NCBI RefSeq assembly: GCF_003671715.1
Contig: NZ_RAIF01000018.1
Coordinates: 208,177 to 249,667, forward strand
From: Streptomyces sp. E2N166
GTDB taxonomy: Bacteria; Actinomycetota; Actinomycetes; Streptomycetales; Streptomycetaceae
Reading direction: 5' to 3'
Length of the DNA stretch: 41,491 nucleotides
Shown: piece by piece, positions 24,848 to 33,108 of the stretch
Position numbering within the stretch: position 1 is the stretch's first letter
Layout of the letters: each line of letters starts with the position of its first letter
Translations under genes and position numbers: made by a program
The notes under the pieces: generated by a model
Told to the model about the DNA's origin: nothing
What the model saw: only the letters and a program-made list of their open reading frames with translations
Databases searched by the model: none

Positions 24848-25849
24848 TCAGTAGGCCGCGGCGCCCTGGTCGGCGTCGCTCAGGTCCAGCCAGAGGGACA
24901 GGATCCGGCGCAGACCGTCGCGTTCCGTGCGGAGCAGGTCGTTCTCCAGCCGCAGTTGCTCCAACGGGTCGGCCGTGGCGGTGTTCGGAGAGGTCCGGGA
25001 GAGCAGCGCCACGCCGGCCGGGCGGCGGCCCTGGTGACCGTCAGGGCGAGGGACGGCGTAGGCCGGCGGGTCCGCGGGAGGTGAGCCCGCCGGGGAGAGC
25101 CGCCCCACCAGGATCGACTGGTGCAGGACGTGCAGGTCCCGGGCCGGCTCGATGCCGAGGTCCTCGGAGAACCGCGCCCTGACGGCGCGGAAGGTCTTCA
25201 GGGCGTCCGCCTGACGGCCCGAGTGGTACAGCGCCAGCATCAGTTGGGCGCAGGCTCGCTCCCGGAAGGGGTTCTCGGAGACGAAACCGGTCAGATCGCC
25301 GATGATCCGCTGGTGGTACCCAAGCTTCAGCGCCACGTCGAAGTACTCCTCCTGCACGGTCAGCCGGTCCTCGTGCAGTCTGACGACGAGCGCGCCCAGC
25401 GCCGGGCTGTCGAGGCCGGCCGCGACCGGTCCGCGCCACAGCGCGAGCGCCGACTTCAGCAGCCTCTCGGCGCGCTCCAACTGATCGTCGCGGACCATGG
25501 CCCGCCCCTGGGAGACGAGCCGCTCGAAAGTGAACAGGTCCACGGCGTCCTCGCCGTGGACGCTGATCCGGTAGCAGGAGGGGTGCGTCTCGATCACGCT
25601 GTCGCGCTCGCCGCCCCTGAGCAGGCGGCGGAGGCCGGAGACGCAGATGCGGATCTGTCCGTGGGCGGACGCGGGCGGCCTGTCGTCCCACATGACGTCG
25701 ACGAGCCGGTCGAGGCTGACCATCTGATTCGGCTGCAGAAGCAGCGCGGCGAGTAATTTCTGCCTGCGGATACCGCTTATTTCTATTGGCTCCCCGCCGC
25801 TCGTCACGAGTAGCGGGCCAAGTATGTGGAACACGTGGTCGGCGCACAT
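24848..25849 (-). CDS. SARP-family pathway activator with a TTA codon
   Basis: A 333-aa Streptomyces antibiotic regulatory protein. An OmpR-like winged HTH (residues about 5-95: RRQKLLAALLLQPNQMVSLD, ASAHGQIRICVSGLRRLL) is followed by a bacterial transcriptional activation domain (about 100-250, ending HSGRQADALKTFRAVRARF and EPARDLHVLHQSIL) and a tail of about 80 residues. Codon 32 (25754-25756, plus-strand TAA) is TTA, and two nearby codons are rare ATA, so the activator depends on bldA. ATG 25849 follows GGGGG. SARPs bind heptamer direct repeats upstream of biosynthetic promoters; this one is the probable main activator of the cluster. Confidence 0.92.
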   Translation of the reverse strand: MCADHVFHILGPLLVTSGGEPIEISGIRRQKLLAALLLQPNQMVSLDRLVDVMWDDRPPASAHGQIRICVSGLRRLLRGGERDSVIETHPSCYRISVHGEDAVDLFTFERLVSQGRAMVRDDQLERAERLLKSALALWRGPVAAGLDSPALGALVVRLHEDRLTVQEEYFDVALKLGYHQRIIGDLTGFVSENPFRERACAQLMLALYHSGRQADALKTFRAVRARFSEDLGIEPARDLHVLHQSILVGRLSPAGSPPADPPAYAVPRPDGHQGRRPAGVALLSRTSPNTATADPLEQLRLENDLLRTERDGLRRILSLWLDLSDADQGAAAY

Positions 25850-25919
25850 ATCTATACCCCCGGTAATGATGTGCGAGAAAATGACGCACGGGCGCGTGAA
25901 GACCCGTAATTATGCCAAT

Positions 25920-25960
25920 ACAGTTGCCATCGGCATCACGTGAATGTCGATGGCAACTGT
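25920..25960 (-). terminator. 13-bp perfect hairpin between tyrosinase-like and SARP genes
   Basis: ACAGTTGCCATCG (25920-25932) and its exact complement (25948-25960) flank a 15-nt loop. It lies 57 bases after the copper-protein stop codon and upstream of the SARP start. It is probably a terminator that insulates the SARP gene, though a role as an operator for the SARP promoter is possible. Confidence 0.55.
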
Positions 25961-26016
25961 CGTCGGCGGCACAGGACTACGGTCGTGCGAGATGTTTCCT
26001 GGACCTCTGAAGAACC

Positions 26017-26940
26017 CTATTCGTAGCGGTAGAACTTCGTGTGATCGAGCAGATCGGCCGGTGTCATCGTGTACCAGGGCGCGAGCTTGGTGTGCAGCGA
26101 GGGCACATCCGGGTGCTCTTCCACCGGAAGGTACTGAGGAACGTCCGGGTGCTGCTTCTGCCAGATCGACCAGGCCTTGTCGAGGAAGGAGTGGTGCATG
26201 AAGAAGATGGGGTCGTTCGGCGACCCGATGTACAGCATGTGGCCGCCCACCCAGGTGTGGCCGGCGCCGTGCAGCTTGCCCAGATTGGCCTCGTGCGGGA
26301 ACTTCGCGTACCCCTCCAGGTGGTTGCGCAGGGACTGCGTCTCGGTGCCGTACCCCGAGGTGTAGTTGTAGGGCGGCGTGTCGTACGTCGGGAGGGCGAG
26401 GGTGTCCTCCAGCTCCTTCGCCGTCGGCAGGACGGGGTTGGTGGTGCCGAAGTCGCGGACCAGGTAGTCCCGGTCGTCCGCGGTGTAGTTGCCGTTGAAC
26501 GCCGGGTGCTCGTCGCCGACCGGGACGACGCTGACGTTCAGCTTCCAGCCGTTGCAGCGGGCGAACGGGCCGGTCATGACCCTGCCGTCGCCGGGCCGGC
26601 CGTTGCCGCCCATGAAGTCGTCGGCCCACAGGGGCGAGTCGGGACTCTGGTCCCTGGTCCAGTCCCAGTACGGGATGGTGACGGTGGGGTCGAACCGCTG
26701 CATAGCCCGCTCCAGGACCAGCAGGTACTGGCGGTGCCACGGGAACAGGCCCGGACCCATGTGACCCCAGCGCTTGCCGACACCGCCGTCCTTGTCCAGG
26801 TAGTCGCCCGAGTTGATCTTTATGTGTATTCGGACCAGCTCGTCGTAGACGCCTGTCTCCTTGACCCGGAGCAGGGCACGGATGAAGCGTCTCTTCTCCG
26901 CGCGGGTCATGTCGAGGTGGTTCTTGCGAACGGGAACCAT
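26017..26940 (-). CDS. Type-3 copper oxidase, o-aminophenol oxidase/nitrosating tyrosinase homologue (GriF/NspF-like)
   Basis: A 307-aa tyrosinase-family protein. CuA has [30 protein letters not shown]; CuB has [14 protein letters not shown] and [19 protein letters not shown], giving the six His ligands. The start [15 protein letters not shown] matches GriF/NspF-type enzymes, so ATG 26940 (AAGGAAG upstream) is preferred; an in-frame ATG at 26982 would overlap the caddie gene by 8 bases. In grixazone biosynthesis such an enzyme oxidises o-aminophenols to quinone imines; in nitrosobenzamide biosynthesis NspF makes the nitroso group. Given 3,4-AHBA production here, either act is plausible. Sequence alone does not decide. 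Confidence 0.87.
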   Translation of the reverse strand: MVPVRKNHLDMTRAEKRRFIRALLRVKETGVYDELVRIHIKINSGDYLDKDGGVGKRWGHMGPGLFPWHRQYLLVLERAMQRFDPTVTIPYWDWTRDQSPDSPLWADDFMGGNGRPGDGRVMTGPFARCNGWKLNVSVVPVGDEHPAFNGNYTADDRDYLVRDFGTTNPVLPTAKELEDTLALPTYDTPPYNYTSGYGTETQSLRNHLEGYAKFPHEANLGKLHGAGHTWVGGHMLYIGSPNDPIFFMHHSFLDKAWSIWQKQHPDVPQYLPVEEHPDVPSLHTKLAPWYTMTPADLLDHTKFYRYE

Positions 26941-26974
26941 GGGCTTCTTCCTTCTCGGTTCTCTCGTCTCCGGA

Positions 26975-27346
26975 TCAGGCATGGTGGTGGCCGCCGGAGG
27001 GCAGCAGGTTCGCCCCCCGCAGCTCGTCGACGGCCTGACGTCCGGCGGCCAGCGGAGTGGCCTCGAACCGGTAGTGGCACATCGAGCTGAGGTACGCGCC
27101 CTCGCCCAGCTTCATCAGGTGCAGTTCCCGGCCGTCTATCCGCACCTTCTCGGTGCTCTTCGACACGGTGATCGTGCGGCCCTTGTACTGCTCGGTGTAC
27201 AGGTCCCCCGGCTCCGCGGCCGCCCCGGGGGCAGCCGCGTCCTCGTTCGAGGCGGCCCAGGTGTTGCCCGCGTGGATGACGGCGGCGGGCGCCGCCGCGA
27301 CCGCGACGGCGCCCGCCATGCCCTTCATCACGTCACGTCGTTTCAC
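26975..27346 (-). CDS. MelC1-like copper chaperone (caddie) of the tyrosinase homologue
   Basis: A 123-aa exported partner. It begins [20 protein letters not shown], a twin-arginine signal. The mature part has [20 protein letters not shown] and [13 protein letters not shown] with a conserved Cys, and ends in a His cluster (GGHHHA), both fitting copper delivery. GTG 27346 follows AGGAGG by six bases; an in-frame start at 27376 gives no signal-like sequence. In MelC1/MelC2 the caddie loads Cu and carries the enzyme out through Tat. Coded just upstream of the copper enzyme, 34 bases apart. Confidence 0.85.
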   Translation of the reverse strand: MKRRDVMKGMAGAVAVAAAPAAVIHAGNTWAASNEDAAAPGAAAEPGDLYTEQYKGRTITVSKSTEKVRIDGRELHLMKLGEGAYLSSMCHYRFEATPLAAGRQAVDELRGANLLPSGGHHHA

Positions 27347-27478
27347 TGCTGTCCTCCTGATTGAACAATCCACCAAACAGTGGTAAGCGTCCCGGCCAGC
27401 CTTGCAATGGGATGTATCGGCGGCATATCGCGCCGGTCGTACCGCGCCCGCGGGTGCGCCGCGCGGCTCCTCACGAGA

Positions 27479-28855
27479 TCAGGCCTGTCGCGGACGCGGT
27501 GCGATGTTGTGGTTGAACCGGAAGAGATTGTCCGGATCGACCCGGCCCTTGATCTCTGCCAGCCTGGCGAAAGTGGCCGGTTCGTAGCCGCTCTCGGTGA
27601 GGTCCGCCGCGTCGGGACTGGCCAGGAAGTTGAGGTAGCGGCGCCCGGTGCCCCACGCCGCCATGCCGTCCACCACGAGCGGGGGCCGGTTGTCGGGCAG
27701 CGAGAGGGTCGACAGCGCGAAGGCGGCGTCCCGGTGGTCGACGGCGTTGGGCGTCTTCGGCGGCCGGCCGACCGCGCCGCCCAGCTGCCGCAGCTCCACC
27801 GCCAGGTCGATGCAGTCGGCGCCCGGACCGGCCAGCTCCAGCAGCGCGCCCACGGCCGCCTCGTCCAGCTCGCGGAGCATCATCGACCGCTCGCTGTAGG
27901 GGATCGGCTCGGTGGGGTCGTTGTGGATCTCTCCGCACCTCGTGTACGGCATGTCGGCCAGCGTGTCGACGACCAGCGGACCGGCGGCGCGCAGCGGCCC
28001 GACCAGCTTGTCGCCGTCCTCGGCCGAGCCCAGGTAGGCGATCCGGACGTGCACGGTCAGCCGGCCGCGCAGGAAGGGCGGGATCGACTCGACGTCCGGC
28101 AGCCGCAGCAGCGCCAGCGAGGAGGTGAGGTCCTCCGGCACGGTCGCGGTCCACTCGCGCCAGGCGTGCAGCACCTCCGCGGCGGCCTCGCCGGCGAAGA
28201 ACAGCCCGCCGCCGTACAGCCGCTCCACCGGGACGAGGCCGAACTCCAGGGCGGTGACGACGCCGAAGTTGCCCTTGCCGCCGCGCACGGCCCAGAAGAG
28301 GTCGGTGTCCTGGTCGGCGGTGGCCCGGTGCGACTGGCCGTCGGGCGTGACGATCTCCAGGGCGGTGACGTGGTCGGCGGCGTAGCCGTACTTGCGGGCC
28401 ATCAGCCCGAGGCCGCCGCCGAGCGTGTAGCCGATCACCCCGGTCAGCGGGGACGAGCCGTTGAGCGGGGCGAGGCCGTGCTCGGCGGCCGCCTCGACCA
28501 CCTCGAACCACTGCGTGCCGCCCTCGACCCGGGCCGTCCGCGTGGCCGGGTCGACGCGCACGCCCCGCATCCCGCGGGTGCTGATCAGCAGTCCGCCGTC
28601 CGCCGCGGTGGACGGGCCGTGGCCGGTGGCCTGGACGGCGACCGGCAACCCGCGGGCGGCGGCGAAGGACACGGCCTCGCGCACGTCCTCGGCTCCCGCC
28701 ACGACCGCCACCAGGTCCGGGGAGTGCTCGCTGATCTGGTTGAACCCGTCCAGCTCCGGGGCGAAGTCGTCGTCCCCCGGCAGCAGGACCCGGCCCCGGA
28801 TTCGTTCGGAGAGATCCGCCGCGGCCGGCTTCTCGATGCTCTTGCCTGTCGTCAT
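27479..28855 (-). CDS. FAD-dependent oxidase, berberine-bridge/VAO type (copy 2)
   Basis: A 458-aa flavoprotein of the same length as 21904-23280 and clearly paralogous; GGKGNFGVVTALEFGLVPV is identical in both. The FAD-linking His lies in VQATGHGPSTAADGG, and again the second covalent Cys is absent (VIGYTLGGGLGLMARKYG). The BBE tail ends DPDNLFRFNHNIAPR. ATG 28855 follows GGGAGG. Unlike copy 1 I see no TTA codon. It has its own upstream region after a strong terminator and shares the CCTC-N6-GGGATGGG motif with copy 1. Reaction unknown. Confidence 0.87.
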   Translation of the reverse strand: MTTGKSIEKPAAADLSERIRGRVLLPGDDDFAPELDGFNQISEHSPDLVAVVAGAEDVREAVSFAAARGLPVAVQATGHGPSTAADGGLLISTRGMRGVRVDPATRTARVEGGTQWFEVVEAAAEHGLAPLNGSSPLTGVIGYTLGGGLGLMARKYGYAADHVTALEIVTPDGQSHRATADQDTDLFWAVRGGKGNFGVVTALEFGLVPVERLYGGGLFFAGEAAAEVLHAWREWTATVPEDLTSSLALLRLPDVESIPPFLRGRLTVHVRIAYLGSAEDGDKLVGPLRAAGPLVVDTLADMPYTRCGEIHNDPTEPIPYSERSMMLRELDEAAVGALLELAGPGADCIDLAVELRQLGGAVGRPPKTPNAVDHRDAAFALSTLSLPDNRPPLVVDGMAAWGTGRRYLNFLASPDAADLTESGYEPATFARLAEIKGRVDPDNLFRFNHNIAPRPRQA

Positions 28856-28922
28856 CCTCAGTCCTCCCGGACCCGGTTGTGTGGCGGGACGGAAAGGACT
28901 CTGCCAACGGCGGGGGCCGCGT

Positions 28923-28940
28923 CCCATCCCCCGTTTGAGG
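28923..28940 (-). promoter_or_regulatory. Motif shared by both FAD oxidase genes
   Basis: On the minus strand CCTC-N6-GGGATGGG ends 67 bases before the ATG at 28855. The same motif (21821-21838, plus strand) ends 65 bases before the ATG of copy 1. The matched spacing suggests a common regulator. Confidence 0.5.
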
Positions 28941-28953
28941 AGGATGCGGCGAC

Positions 28954-28980
28954 CGGCCGCCGGACCGGGCCCGGCGGCCG
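28954..28980 (-). terminator. Strong hairpin after the DAHP synthase gene
   Basis: CGGCCGCCGG (28954-28963), loop of 7, CCGGCGGCCG (28971-28980), just six bases past the stop codon. It ends the ammonia-lyase/ligase/DAHP transcript. Confidence 0.7.
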
Positions 28981-28986
28981 TCGCCG

Positions 28987-30021
28987 TTACGGGAGGGAGG
29001 CGGCCCCGTCGAGGACCCGGTGCCCTGCGGGCAGCTCGCCGCGCATCGCCGCGCCGAGTTCCTCCAGATCCTCGTGGACGAGCGCCTGGGGCCCGTCGCA
29101 CAGCGCCGTCGCCGGGTCGGGGTGCACGTCGATGATGACCCCGTCGGCCCCGACGGCCAGCGCCGCCCGGGTCAGCGGAAGCACCAGGTCGCGCCGCCCG
29201 CCCGAGTGCGAGGGATCGACGATGACGGGAAGGTGCGACAGCCGCTGGACGATGGGCACGGCGGAGATGTCCAGGGTGTTGCGGGTGGCCGTCTCGAACG
29301 TCCGGATGCCGCGTTCGCACAGCACGATGTCGAGGTTGCCGCGCTGCGCGACGTACTCGGCGGCCATCAGCCACTCCTCGATGGTCCCGGACATCCCCCG
29401 CTTGAGCATGACCGGCTTGTCCACGTCGCCGACGGCCTGCAGCAGCGCGAAGTTCTGCGCGTTGCGGGTGCCGATCTGCAGCATGTCGGCGTACGAGGCG
29501 ACCAGTTCGACGTCGTGGGCGTCGACCACCTCGGTGACGACGGGCAGGCCGGTCTCGGCGCGCACGTCGGCGAGGATCTTCAGCCCGGCCTCGCCCAGGC
29601 CCTGGAAGGCGTAGGGAGAGGTCCTGGGCTTGAAGGCACCGCCCCGCAGGACGGTCGCGCCGGCCGCCCGGGCCATCAGCGCCGCCCGCAGCGTCTGCTC
29701 CGGCGTCTCCACCGCGCAGGGCCCGGCGATCAGCGCCGGCGCGCCGGGGCCGATCGCCGCCCCGCCCACACGGACCACCGAACGGTCCGGGTGGCTCTCC
29801 CTGCTGATCAGCTTGTACGGCACCGAGATGCGCACCACCTCGGCGACCCCGCGCAGGGCGCCGAGGCTGAGCGTGCCGAACTGCTCGATGTCGCCGACCA
29901 GTCCGACGACGGTACGGCTCGTCCCGCGGCTGACGAAGGCCTCGCCGCCCGCCGACTCGACCCGCGCGACGACCGCGGCGACGTCCGACGCCGTGGCGTG
30001 TGCGGCCATCACGATCACCAT
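28987..30021 (-). CDS. 3-deoxy-7-phosphoheptulonate (DAHP) synthase, type I-beta
   Basis: A 344-aa enzyme condensing phosphoenolpyruvate and erythrose 4-phosphate, the first step of the shikimate pathway. Residues 1-75 are the small ferredoxin-like regulatory domain of the AroF type (as in Thermotoga). The barrel has IAGPCAVETPEQ, RGGAFKPRTSPYAFQG, VMLKRGMSGTIEEW and VIVDPSHSGGRRDLV, all family signatures. Streptomyces primary metabolism uses a type II enzyme, so this is a pathway-specific copy that raises the aromatic pool for tyrosine. It begins three bases after the ligase stop, in one operon with the ligase and ammonia-lyase. Confidence 0.92.
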   Translation of the reverse strand: MVIVMAAHATASDVAAVVARVESAGGEAFVSRGTSRTVVGLVGDIEQFGTLSLGALRGVAEVVRISVPYKLISRESHPDRSVVRVGGAAIGPGAPALIAGPCAVETPEQTLRAALMARAAGATVLRGGAFKPRTSPYAFQGLGEAGLKILADVRAETGLPVVTEVVDAHDVELVASYADMLQIGTRNAQNFALLQAVGDVDKPVMLKRGMSGTIEEWLMAAEYVAQRGNLDIVLCERGIRTFETATRNTLDISAVPIVQRLSHLPVIVDPSHSGGRRDLVLPLTRAALAVGADGVIIDVHPDPATALCDGPQALVHEDLEELGAAMRGELPAGHRVLDGAASLP

Positions 30022-30024
30022 GTC

Positions 30025-31353
30025 TCAACCCCGGACAACGGCCTGCCCCCAGTCCTCGTCGGGCCCGAACAGCTTGCGCGGCTTCATGGCGTCCAGTTGC
30101 TCCGCCAGCAGCGCGGTCGGCACCAGCGTGCCCTCGGGCACCGCGCCGGCCACACAGGGCACCCCGAGTTCCGCCTCGACGGAAGCGGCGAGCGACGCGG
30201 CGGCCTCCGCGCCGTCCGGGCCGGGTGCCTCGAACTCGACGACCAGACGGTCCCGTTCGGCCCTGGCCCGCCAGAACAGCACGCCGTGGGAGGCGGGCAG
30301 CCGGTAGACCATCTCCTCCACCTGGATCTGCCCGAGGCGCCGCCCGGCGACCGTGTAGCCCTGGCCGAGCCGCCCCATGACCCGCACGGTGGGGAGTTGC
30401 CACCCGCAGGGGCAGTCCTCGTACCGCAGTTCCACCAGGTCTTCGAGGTTGTAGCGCACCAGCGGCATCGCCTCGCGGTACAGCGGGGTGATGACCAGCT
30501 GACCGGCGCCCTCGGCGGTGATCCGTCCGGTCTGCGGGTCGTAGATCTCCGGCAGCACCCGGTCGGCCCAGAAGTGCATCCGGCCGTACGGGCAGTCGCT
30601 GCCCAGCGGGCCGACCTCGGTGCAGCCGTACTCCTCGATGACCGGGGCGCCCCAGATCTCCTCGATCCGGCGGCGGCGCGCGTTGCTCATCGGTTCGCCC
30701 GCCACGTACAGCGCCCGCAGCGACTTGAAGGAGCCGGCGGGGCAGCCGGCGGCCTTGGCCGCCGCGACCCACAGCAGGCACTCGCTCGGCGTCGACCAGG
30801 TCAGCGTCACCTCCAGGTCGCGCAGCACGCGCACGACCCGCGAGTAGGGCACCGCGAGCGAGCGGCAGTCGCCGGGGACGACGGTCGCGCCGCCGCGCAT
30901 GGCGGCCCAGTGGGCCATGTGCCCGGCGAGCACCAGCCCGTAGGGGATGCGCACCAGCATGGTGTCCTCGGGACCGAGCGGGACGGTCTTGCGGACGAAC
31001 CGGTCGGCCAGGTCGGCCCACTCCGCCTCGGTGAAGTAGGCGGGGGTCGGGTTGCCGGTGCTGCCGCTGGACTCGTGGTAGGACGCCAGGCGCTCCCTGG
31101 GCACGGCGAGCATGCCGAAGGGGTAGCTGTCGCGCAGGTCCGACTTCCCGGTGAGGCCCACCGTGGACAGCTCCTGCCCGGTCCCCAGCCGCTCGGCGTA
31201 GAACGGCGAGTCGAGAGCGTGCCGCAGCGTCGGCCCGATCCGTTCCCTCTGGAGCGCCCGCAGTTCGTCGAAGGTCTTCCAGTCACCGATGGCCGGCAGC
31301 GCCCCGGAGGCCGGACCGGAGGCGGCCGCCTCGGTGTTCAGGGCGACGGTCAC
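30025..31353 (-). CDS. PaaK-like acyl-adenylating ligase
   Basis: A 442-aa member of the phenylacetate-CoA ligase branch of the ANL superfamily. The P-loop-like SYHESSGSTGNPTPAYFT, the AMP site EEYGCTEVGPLGSD and the hinge region LPTVRVMGRLGQGYTVAGRR are present. The family activates aromatic acids as acyl-AMP and often forms a thioester. In this cluster the likely substrate is 3,4-AHBA, activated for ester formation with p-vinylphenol; p-coumarate is the alternative. GTG 31353 overlaps the ammonia-lyase stop by 4 bases. No carrier protein is seen nearby, so transfer to CoA or directly to the phenol is expected. Confidence 0.85.
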   Translation of the reverse strand: MTVALNTEAAASGPASGALPAIGDWKTFDELRALQRERIGPTLRHALDSPFYAERLGTGQELSTVGLTGKSDLRDSYPFGMLAVPRERLASYHESSGSTGNPTPAYFTEAEWADLADRFVRKTVPLGPEDTMLVRIPYGLVLAGHMAHWAAMRGGATVVPGDCRSLAVPYSRVVRVLRDLEVTLTWSTPSECLLWVAAAKAAGCPAGSFKSLRALYVAGEPMSNARRRRIEEIWGAPVIEEYGCTEVGPLGSDCPYGRMHFWADRVLPEIYDPQTGRITAEGAGQLVITPLYREAMPLVRYNLEDLVELRYEDCPCGWQLPTVRVMGRLGQGYTVAGRRLGQIQVEEMVYRLPASHGVLFWRARAERDRLVVEFEAPGPDGAEAAASLAASVEAELGVPCVAGAVPEGTLVPTALLAEQLDAMKPRKLFGPDEDWGQAVVRG

Positions 31354-32948
31354 GGATTGCCTCCCGCCCGGGCGGCCTCGGTGATGGCGCCGGAGGCGAT
31401 CATCTCCACGACCGCGGTGATGTCGCCGTCCATCTGCCGGTCCTTGGCGGCGAACGGGACCTCCTTGCGGATGCGCGCGTGCACGGCCCTGGTGCGCGGG
31501 CTCATCTCGTCGACGCCGCGCAGCTCCACGGCCTGGCAGGCGGCGAGGAGATGGATGGCCGCGACCTCACGGGTCAGTTCGATCACGTTGCGCGCGTCGC
31601 GCGCCGCGATCGGGGCCATGCTGACCTTGTCCTGGTTGTGGGCCTCGGTGGAGCGGGAGAACGTGGAGGCCGGACCCGCGTGCTTGAGCGCCTCGGCGGT
31701 GAGCGCCGAGCACGCGATCTGCATGCCCTTGAAGCCGTGCTGGAGCCCGGCCTCGGTGTCGTCGTCGTCCACCCGGGCGATCAGGTTCGGGGTGAGACCG
31801 TTGTTGAACTTCTCGTCGACCAGGAGCGCGAGCTGCCGGTCGAGCAGGTCGGCGACGCCGGCGACGGCCGTCTTCAGCGAGTCCATCGCGGTGACGACGT
31901 GCCCGCCGTAGAAGTTGCCGCCGCTGTACACGGCGCCCGTGGAGGGGTCGAACAGCGGGTTGTCGCTGGAGGAGTTGATCTCCACGGTCATCCAGGTGCG
32001 GACCCAGTCGAGCATGTCCCGCAGCACGCCGTTGACGTGCGGGGCGCAGCGCAGCGAGTAGCGGTCCTGGATGCTGCGGGCGAGCTTCTGGTAGTGCCGG
32101 CCGTCCAGCGGGACGTTCAGGTCCACGACCTGGTCGTACGTCATCGCCAGCGAGGAGCCTTCGAGCATCTCGTGGATGAACGCGGCGCTGGCGCCCTGGC
32201 CGCTGTGCGGCTTCTCGTTGTGGATGAACGGCGCGTAGTGGCCCCGGTTGCCGAGCATCCCCTCGCCGGCCAGCGCGGTGCAGATGTCGGCGACGTCGGC
32301 GAGTTCGGCCGCCGCCTCGGTGTTCAGGACGGCGTACGCCGAGCTGAACGAGGTGCCGTTGATCAGCGCCAGCCCGTCCTTGGCCTCCAGCGTCACCGGT
32401 TCGAGGCCCAGCTCGGCCAGCACCTCCGCGGTCTGGCGGGTCTCGCCGCGGTGGCGCACCCTGCCCTGGCCGGTCAGGGCGTTGGCGAGGTAGCAGAGCG
32501 GGACCAGGTCACCGCTGGCGCCGACCGAGCCGCGCTCGGGGACGGCCGGCAGGATGTCGTACCGGAGGAAGTCCAGCAGCAGGTCCACGACGGGGAGGCT
32601 GACGCCGGAGTTGCCCCGGGCCAGGCAGTTGGCGCGAATCAGCACGGTGGCGCGCACGACCTCGTCGGAGGCCAGCGGACCGGTTCCGTTCAGGTGGTAG
32701 CGGATCAGCTCGTTCTGCAGTCGTGCGGTCTTCTCCGGTGATATCTGCCGGTTGACGCTGTCACCGAAACCCGTCGTCACCCCGTAAATGGGCTTGCCGG
32801 TCGCGAGGATCTCCAGCTTCAGGTTCCGGGACGCGTTCATCGCCCGCAACGCGTCCTCGGAGACCGCGAATTCCGAGCCTTCGCGGGATGCGGCGGCCAC
32901 GGTCTGGGCGATGCTCAGGCCGTGCCCGTCAATCTTCATGGTCGTCAC
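31350..32948 (-). CDS. MIO-dependent aromatic amino acid ammonia-lyase (predicted tyrosine ammonia-lyase)
   Basis: A 532-aa member of the histidine/phenylalanine/tyrosine ammonia-lyase family. The MIO-forming Ala144-Ser145-Gly146 lies in GSVGASGDLVPL. Catalytic Tyr55 is in IYGVTTGFGDS, and SSSDNPLFD and GNFYGGHVV are family marks. The substrate-selectivity dyad appears as Tyr84-His85 (LIRYHLNGTG) rather than the His-Leu of Rhodobacter TAL. Partner genes (UbiD/UbiX, DAHP synthase, TyrA) argue for L-tyrosine to p-coumarate. A tyrosine aminomutase cannot be ruled out by sequence but would leave the UbiD without a substrate. GTG 32948 start; ATG 32939 also possible. First gene of a three-gene operon. 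Confidence 0.88.
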   Translation of the reverse strand: MTTMKIDGHGLSIAQTVAAASREGSEFAVSEDALRAMNASRNLKLEILATGKPIYGVTTGFGDSVNRQISPEKTARLQNELIRYHLNGTGPLASDEVVRATVLIRANCLARGNSGVSLPVVDLLLDFLRYDILPAVPERGSVGASGDLVPLCYLANALTGQGRVRHRGETRQTAEVLAELGLEPVTLEAKDGLALINGTSFSSAYAVLNTEAAAELADVADICTALAGEGMLGNRGHYAPFIHNEKPHSGQGASAAFIHEMLEGSSLAMTYDQVVDLNVPLDGRHYQKLARSIQDRYSLRCAPHVNGVLRDMLDWVRTWMTVEINSSSDNPLFDPSTGAVYSGGNFYGGHVVTAMDSLKTAVAGVADLLDRQLALLVDEKFNNGLTPNLIARVDDDDTEAGLQHGFKGMQIACSALTAEALKHAGPASTFSRSTEAHNQDKVSMAPIAARDARNVIELTREVAAIHLLAACQAVELRGVDEMSPRTRAVHARIRKEVPFAAKDRQMDGDITAVVEMIASGAITEAARAGGNP

Positions 32949-32984
32949 TTTGTGGACACCTTTCTCGCCGGTTGCCCACGAGTC

Positions 32985-33013
32985 TTGACCGCTGATGTTT
33001 CCCGTCGATATCG
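32985..33013 (+). promoter_or_regulatory. Promoter region of the 3,4-AHBA genes
   Basis: TTGACC (32985-32990) is followed 16-18 bases later by GATATC/TATCGG (33007-33014). A second CGATAT at 33029-33034, 23 bp from the first at 33006-33011, may form SARP-type direct repeats. The same 160-bp gap must hold the ammonia-lyase promoter on the other strand. Confidence 0.4.
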
Positions 33014-33108
33014 GAAAGGCGCCGCACGCGATATGCGGATGAGACGCCGAAGATACCCGCCCTCTTCAGGGTTGATCCAAGACCGGCACGGAGAAATGAG
33101 GAACCCCC

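Noticed and set aside
27479..31021. One very long open frame of about 1180 codons on the minus strand
   Set aside because: Only its last 458 codons (from ATG 28855) are a protein; the rest runs out of frame through the DAHP synthase and ligase genes, with Arg/Gly/Ala-rich shadow sequence, and crosses a strong terminator.
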